Positions 32,504-35,385 of a stretch of 35,385 nt of DNA are shown piece by piece; the first letter of the stretch is position 1; each line of letters begins with the position of its first letter. The DNA is from Streptomyces aureus (GTDB taxonomy: Bacteria > Actinomycetota > Actinomycetes > Streptomycetales > Streptomycetaceae). The stretch is from contig NZ_LIPQ01000133.1 of the NCBI RefSeq assembly GCF_001418135.1, positions 1-35,385 of the forward strand, written 5' to 3'. The position numbers and the translations under genes were made by a program. The notes beneath the pieces are model-generated. The model saw nothing but the letters and a program-made list of their open reading frames with translations. It was not told where the DNA came from and searched no databases.

Positions 32504-33758
32504 GCTGCCCCTCCCGGTTCGGCGCCGGCCTGCGCAGCCGGCGGTGTCCGAGGAGACCCACCGCGACCGCGAGCGCGCCCGAGACGACGGGCACCACGTA
32601 CCCCGCCTCGGCCCCCGACGCGTCGACCACCCAGCCGGCGGCCGAGGAGCCGAGCGCCACACCGATCGCGAGGCCGGTACCCGTCCAGGTCATGCCCTCG
32701 GTCAGCTTGGTGCGCGGTACGTGCGCTTCGACGAGGGCCATGGTGGTCACCATCGTCGGTGCGATGGACAGGCCCGCGACAAAGAGCGCCACGGCCAGCA
32801 ACGGCAGGTTCCCGGCCAGTAGGAGGGGGATCATACTCACGGCCATCGCGCAGATGCCCAGGAGCCAGCGACGGGAAGGCTCGCTCTTCAGGTGGAGCAG
32901 TCCGAAGACGGCGCCGGCCAGACCGGAACCCAGCGCGTAGACGGCCAGCACGAGACTGGCCGCGGCCTTGTGGCCCTGCTCCTCGGCGAAGGCCACGGTC
33001 ACCACGTCGACCGAGCCGAAGATGGCGCCGGTGGCGACGAACGCGAGGGCGAGCACCTGGAGGCCGGGGGAGCGGAGCGCGGAACCGGTCCTGGCGCCCT
33101 GCTGGGGGTGCGGGACGGGCTCGGTGGCGCGCTGCGAGGTCAGCCAGAAGACACCGACGGTCAGGAACACCCCGGCGAACAGCGGGCCGGCCTCGGGGAA
33201 CCAGGTCGTCGACAGTCCGATCGAGAGGATCGGGCCGAAGATGAAGCACACCTCGTCGACGATCGACTCCCAGGAGTAGGCCGTGTGCAGGCGCCGCTCG
33301 TCGCCGCGGTAGATCTCCGCCCAGCGGGCCCTGGTCATCGCGCCGACGCTAGGCACACAGCCGATCACGGCGGTGAAGGCGAACAGCGTCCAGTCCGGGG
33401 TCCGCTGCTGTACGCAGAGGAGGAGACCGGCGGCGGCCACGAGCGAGACGAGCGTCACCGGGCGGAGCACCCGGCGCTGACCGTGCCGGTCGACGAGCCG
33501 GGAGACCAGGGGGCCGAGGACCGCGGCGGACGCCGCGAGCGTCGCGGAGAGCGCGCCGGCCAGCCCGTACCGGCCGGTGACCTGCGAGATCATGGTCACG
33601 ATGCCGATGCCCATCATGGACAGGGGCATCCGGCCGAAGAACCCGGCGACGGAGAACGACGTGGTGCCTGGCGCCTTGAAGATCGCGCGGTAGGGACTGG
33701 GCAAGAGGCTCTCCGGATCTCCGTGCTTCGGAGCGGGCTCCGCGCGACGACTCAACAC
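32442..33758 (-). CDS. MFS transporter
   Basis: A 12-helix major facilitator of 438 residues, resembling the actinobacterial drug/sugar efflux type. Motif A is LGPLVSRLVDRHGQRRVLRP, about residues 81-100. The C-terminal 35 residues are hydrophilic and encoded by DNA that also carries the start of the downstream oxidase. The GTG start at 33758 has no visible ribosome site. Instead TATTAAT (33764-33770 on the minus strand) lies 5 nt before it, so the mRNA may be leaderless. A later start is possible, but the first conserved residues (SPYRAIFKAPGTTSFSVAGF) begin at about 21. The substrate is unknown. Confidence 0.88.
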   Translation of the reverse strand: MLSRRAEPAPKHGDPESLLPSPYRAIFKAPGTTSFSVAGFFGRMPLSMMGIGIVTMISQVTGRYGLAGALSATLAASAAVLGPLVSRLVDRHGQRRVLRPVTLVSLVAAAGLLLCVQQRTPDWTLFAFTAVIGCVPSVGAMTRARWAEIYRGDERRLHTAYSWESIVDEVCFIFGPILSIGLSTTWFPEAGPLFAGVFLTVGVFWLTSQRATEPVPHPQQGARTGSALRSPGLQVLALAFVATGAIFGSVDVVTVAFAEEQGHKAAASLVLAVYALGSGLAGAVFGLLHLKSEPSRRWLLGICAMAVSMIPLLLAGNLPLLAVALFVAGLSIAPTMVTTMALVEAHVPRTKLTEGMTWTGTGLAIGVALGSSAAGWVVDASGAEAGYVVPVVSGALAVAVGLLGHRRLRRPAPNREGQRERDDNSGAGQRQDGGQPVA

Positions 33759-33763
33759 GTGTA

Positions 33764-33792
33764 ATTAATAGCTAAAGCCTACGGTGTTGAAG
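33764..33792 (-). promoter_or_regulatory. Predicted promoter of the MFS-oxidase transcript, possibly leaderless
   Basis: On the minus strand TATTAAT (33770-33764) is a good -10, with a poorer TTCAAC-like -35 near 33791-33786. The GTG start follows 5 nt later with no ribosome site, which fits transcription starting at or next to the first codon. Confidence 0.45.
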
Positions 33793-33842
33793 TCGATGGG
33801 TCATCCCCCTTTTTCGGACGGCCGCCGGAGGGGACGGCGGCA

Positions 33843-33920
33843 CGTGACCACCGGACGTGACCACCGGACGTGACCACCGGACGTGACCACCGGACGTGAC
33901 CACCGGACGTGACCACCGGT
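33843..33920. repeat. 13-bp perfect tandem repeat, six copies, upstream of the ferrochelatase
   Basis: The unit CGTGACCACCGGA is repeated six times without interruption from 33843 to 33920; only the last base of the last copy differs (T). Each unit contains CGTGACC, whose reverse complement is GGTCACG. The array ends 60 bp before the ferrochelatase start. A 13-bp period cannot be coding in one frame. Confidence 0.97.
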
Positions 33921-33980
33921 CGAGCGCCGTCGGACGGGCCGCGCCGTCCCGTGCCGGGGGCGGGTGGGAGGATCGGTGCC

Positions 33981-35108
33981 ATGTCCGATCAGCACGATCC
34001 CGCCCCGTACGACGCCCTGCTGCTGCTCTCGTTCGGCGGCCCCGAGGGCCCGGACGACGTGGTCCCGTTCCTGGAGAACGTGACGCGCGGCCGAGGCATC
34101 CCGAAGGAACGGCTCAAGGAAGTGGGGCAGCACTACTTCCTCTTCGGCGGCGTCTCCCCGATCAACGACCAGAACCGCGCGCTCCTCGACGCGCTGCGGA
34201 CGGACTTCGCCGACGCCGACCTGGGGCTGCCCGTCTACTGGGGAAACCGGAACTGGGCCCCGTACCTCACCGACACCCTCCGCGAGATGGTCACCGACGG
34301 CCGGCGCCATATCGCCGTCCTCACGACCAGCGCGTACGCCTCCTACTCCGGCTGCCGCCAGTACCGCGAGAACCTCGCCGACGCGCTCGCCACCCTCGAG
34401 GCGGAGGGGCTCCCGCTGCCCCGGGTCGACAAGCTCCGGCACTACTTCAACCACCCCGGCTTCGTCGAGCCCATGATCGAGGGCGTCCTCGCCTCCCTCG
34501 CCGAACTCGACCCGTCCGTCCGCGCCGGGGCCCACCTCGCCTTCACCACCCACTCCATCCCCGACTCCTCCGCCGACTCCTCGGGACCGGTCACCGAGCA
34601 CGGCGACGGCGGGGCCTACGTCCGCCAGCACCTCGACGTCGCCCGGGTGATCGCCGACGCCGTCCGCGAGCGGACCGGGAACGACCACCCCTGGGAGCTC
34701 GTCTACCAGTCCCGCAGCGGAGCCCCGCACATCCCCTGGCTGGAGCCCGACATCTGCGACCACCTGGAGGCGCTGCACGGCGCCGGGGCGCCCGCGGCCG
34801 TCATGGTCCCCATCGGCTTCGTCTCCGACCACATGGAGGTCCTCTACGACCTCGACACCGAGGCCACGGCCAAGGCCGCCGAACTCGGCCTGCCCGTCCG
34901 GCGCTCGGCCACCGTCGGCGCCGACCCGCGCTTCGCCGCCGCCGTCCGCGAACTCCTCCTGGAGCGGGCCGCGCACGAGCGGGGGGCCCGGGTCGAGCGG
35001 TGCGCGCTGGGCGCCCTCGGCCCCTCCCACGACCTGTGCCCGATCGGTTGCTGCCCGGCCAGGGCGGAGCGCCCTGCGGCGGCCGGCGCCGACAGCCCGT
35101 ACGCGTAA
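33981..35108 (+). CDS. hemH: Coproporphyrin III ferrochelatase (CpfC/HemH family)
   Basis: Inserts ferrous iron into the porphyrin in the last part of haem synthesis; in actinobacteria the substrate is coproporphyrin III, giving coprohaem. The protein has 375 residues and begins with the family pattern [22 protein letters not shown]. The catalytic histidine lies in the TTHSIP motif near residue 193, and the acidic site is in [15 protein letters not shown]. Iron-sulphur ligands typical of actinobacterial enzymes are present: Cys125 in YSGCRQY, then Cys341, Cys353 and Cys357/358 at the C-terminus. ATG 33981 has GGGAGG 9 nt upstream. The 13-bp repeat array lies between it and the divergent MFS gene. 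The inositol-monophosphatase-family gene starts 9 nt downstream, suggesting an operon. Confidence 0.95.
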   Translation: MSDQHDPAPYDALLLLSFGGPEGPDDVVPFLENVTRGRGIPKERLKEVGQHYFLFGGVSPINDQNRALLDALRTDFADADLGLPVYWGNRNWAPYLTDTLREMVTDGRRHIAVLTTSAYASYSGCRQYRENLADALATLEAEGLPLPRVDKLRHYFNHPGFVEPMIEGVLASLAELDPSVRAGAHLAFTTHSIPDSSADSSGPVTEHGDGGAYVRQHLDVARVIADAVRERTGNDHPWELVYQSRSGAPHIPWLEPDICDHLEALHGAGAPAAVMVPIGFVSDHMEVLYDLDTEATAKAAELGLPVRRSATVGADPRFAAAVRELLLERAAHERGARVERCALGALGPSHDLCPIGCCPARAERPAAAGADSPYA

Positions 35109-35117
35109 GGAACACCC

Positions 35118-35385
35118 GTGACAGAGATGGCCGACGACGTGACCGAAGGGACCGACGTGACCGACCCGCTGCTCACCGAACTGCTCGACCTCGCCCTGGA
35201 GGCCGCACGGCGGGCCGGAGCGCTGCTGCGCGACGGCAGGCCGGACGACCTGGCCGTGGCGAAGACCAAGACGAGCCCCATCGACGTCGTCACCGAGATG
35301 GACATCGCCGCCGAGAAGCTGATCACCGGCTTCCTCGCCGAGGAAACCGTCCCGCGGGCGGTGGTCGGCGAGGAAGCCGGTGATC
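35118..35385 (+). CDS. Inositol monophosphatase family protein, 5' part
   Basis: The gene is cut by the window end; 89 codons are visible. Mg-dependent phosphatases of this family hydrolyse inositol phosphates and related sugar phosphates. Visible family features are KTKTSPIDVVTEMDIAAEKLI (residues 53-73), with the T-D-D/M-D type substrate region, and VVGEEAGD at the end, which is the metal-binding GEE motif. The GTG start at 35118 has AAGGA 6 nt upstream; an ATG three codons later is an alternative. It follows the ferrochelatase by 9 nt and is probably co-transcribed. Confidence 0.88.
   Translation, partial: MTEMADDVTEGTDVTDPLLTELLDLALEAARRAGALLRDGRPDDLAVAKTKTSPIDVVTEMDIAAEKLITGFLAEETVPRAVVGEEAGD

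Noticed and set aside
33843..33920. CRISPR array
   Set aside because: The 13-bp units are directly adjacent with no spacers and no cas genes are nearby; it is a simple tandem repeat.
1..35385. Insertion sequences, prophage or attachment sites
   Set aside because: No transposase, integrase or terminal inverted repeats were recognised in any frame; the cluster border is marked only by terminators.

Overview
The window is high-GC actinobacterial DNA, almost certainly from a Streptomyces chromosome. GGAGG-type ribosome sites, many GTG starts, G/C-biased third codon positions, a SepH cell-division protein and an Fe-S type coproporphyrin ferrochelatase all point that way. It holds the 3' end of a non-ribosomal peptide (NRPS) cluster that runs into conserved chromosomal genes.

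Region 1 (1-18.9 kb, + strand) is the peptide cluster. Two NRPS genes, the first cut by the window edge, encode A(partial)-PCP-C-A-PCP and C-A-PCP-C-A-PCP-TE. That is the last four modules of an assembly line with chain release. No epimerase or methyltransferase domain is seen. Two A domains carry valine-like pockets (DAYWWGATFK and DAYWWGGTFK); the last pocket is one I do not recognise. After a strong terminator comes a tightly overlapping operon: a PduX-like threonine kinase, an SbnA-like PLP beta-replacement enzyme, an ATP-grasp enzyme, an argininosuccinate-lyase-like enzyme and an MFS exporter, followed by an Sfp-type phosphopantetheinyl transferase. The simplest reading is supply of 2,3-diaminobutyrate. 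Threonine is phosphorylated, the phosphate is replaced by aspartate, and fumarate is eliminated. The transferase activates the PCPs and the exporter removes the product. The ATP-grasp step has no assigned role.

Region 2 (18.9-21.3 kb) has a minus-strand pair, a small secreted peptide ending in Cys followed by a Cys-rich protein, whose function I cannot name. Next is a TetR regulator divergent from an isochorismatase-type hydrolase, with a clear palindromic operator over the promoter.

Region 3 (21.5-26.7 kb) looks like a surface-glycopolymer locus: a large YfhO-type membrane protein, a family 2 glycosyltransferase and a polysialyltransferase-like protein.

Region 4 (26.8-35.4 kb) looks like conserved chromosome: a Cfp30B-like VOC protein, a rhodanese, sepH, a two-helix membrane protein with a Pro/Thr tail, an aldonolactone-oxidase-like flavoprotein overlapping an MFS gene, a ferrochelatase, and the start of an inositol-monophosphatase-family gene.

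Unusual features are three independent minisatellites: 30 bp inside an NRPS condensation domain next to its active site, 33 bp at the end of the PLP enzyme, and 13 bp x 6 upstream of the ferrochelatase. The junction between the two NRPS genes also looks like a split intermodule linker.
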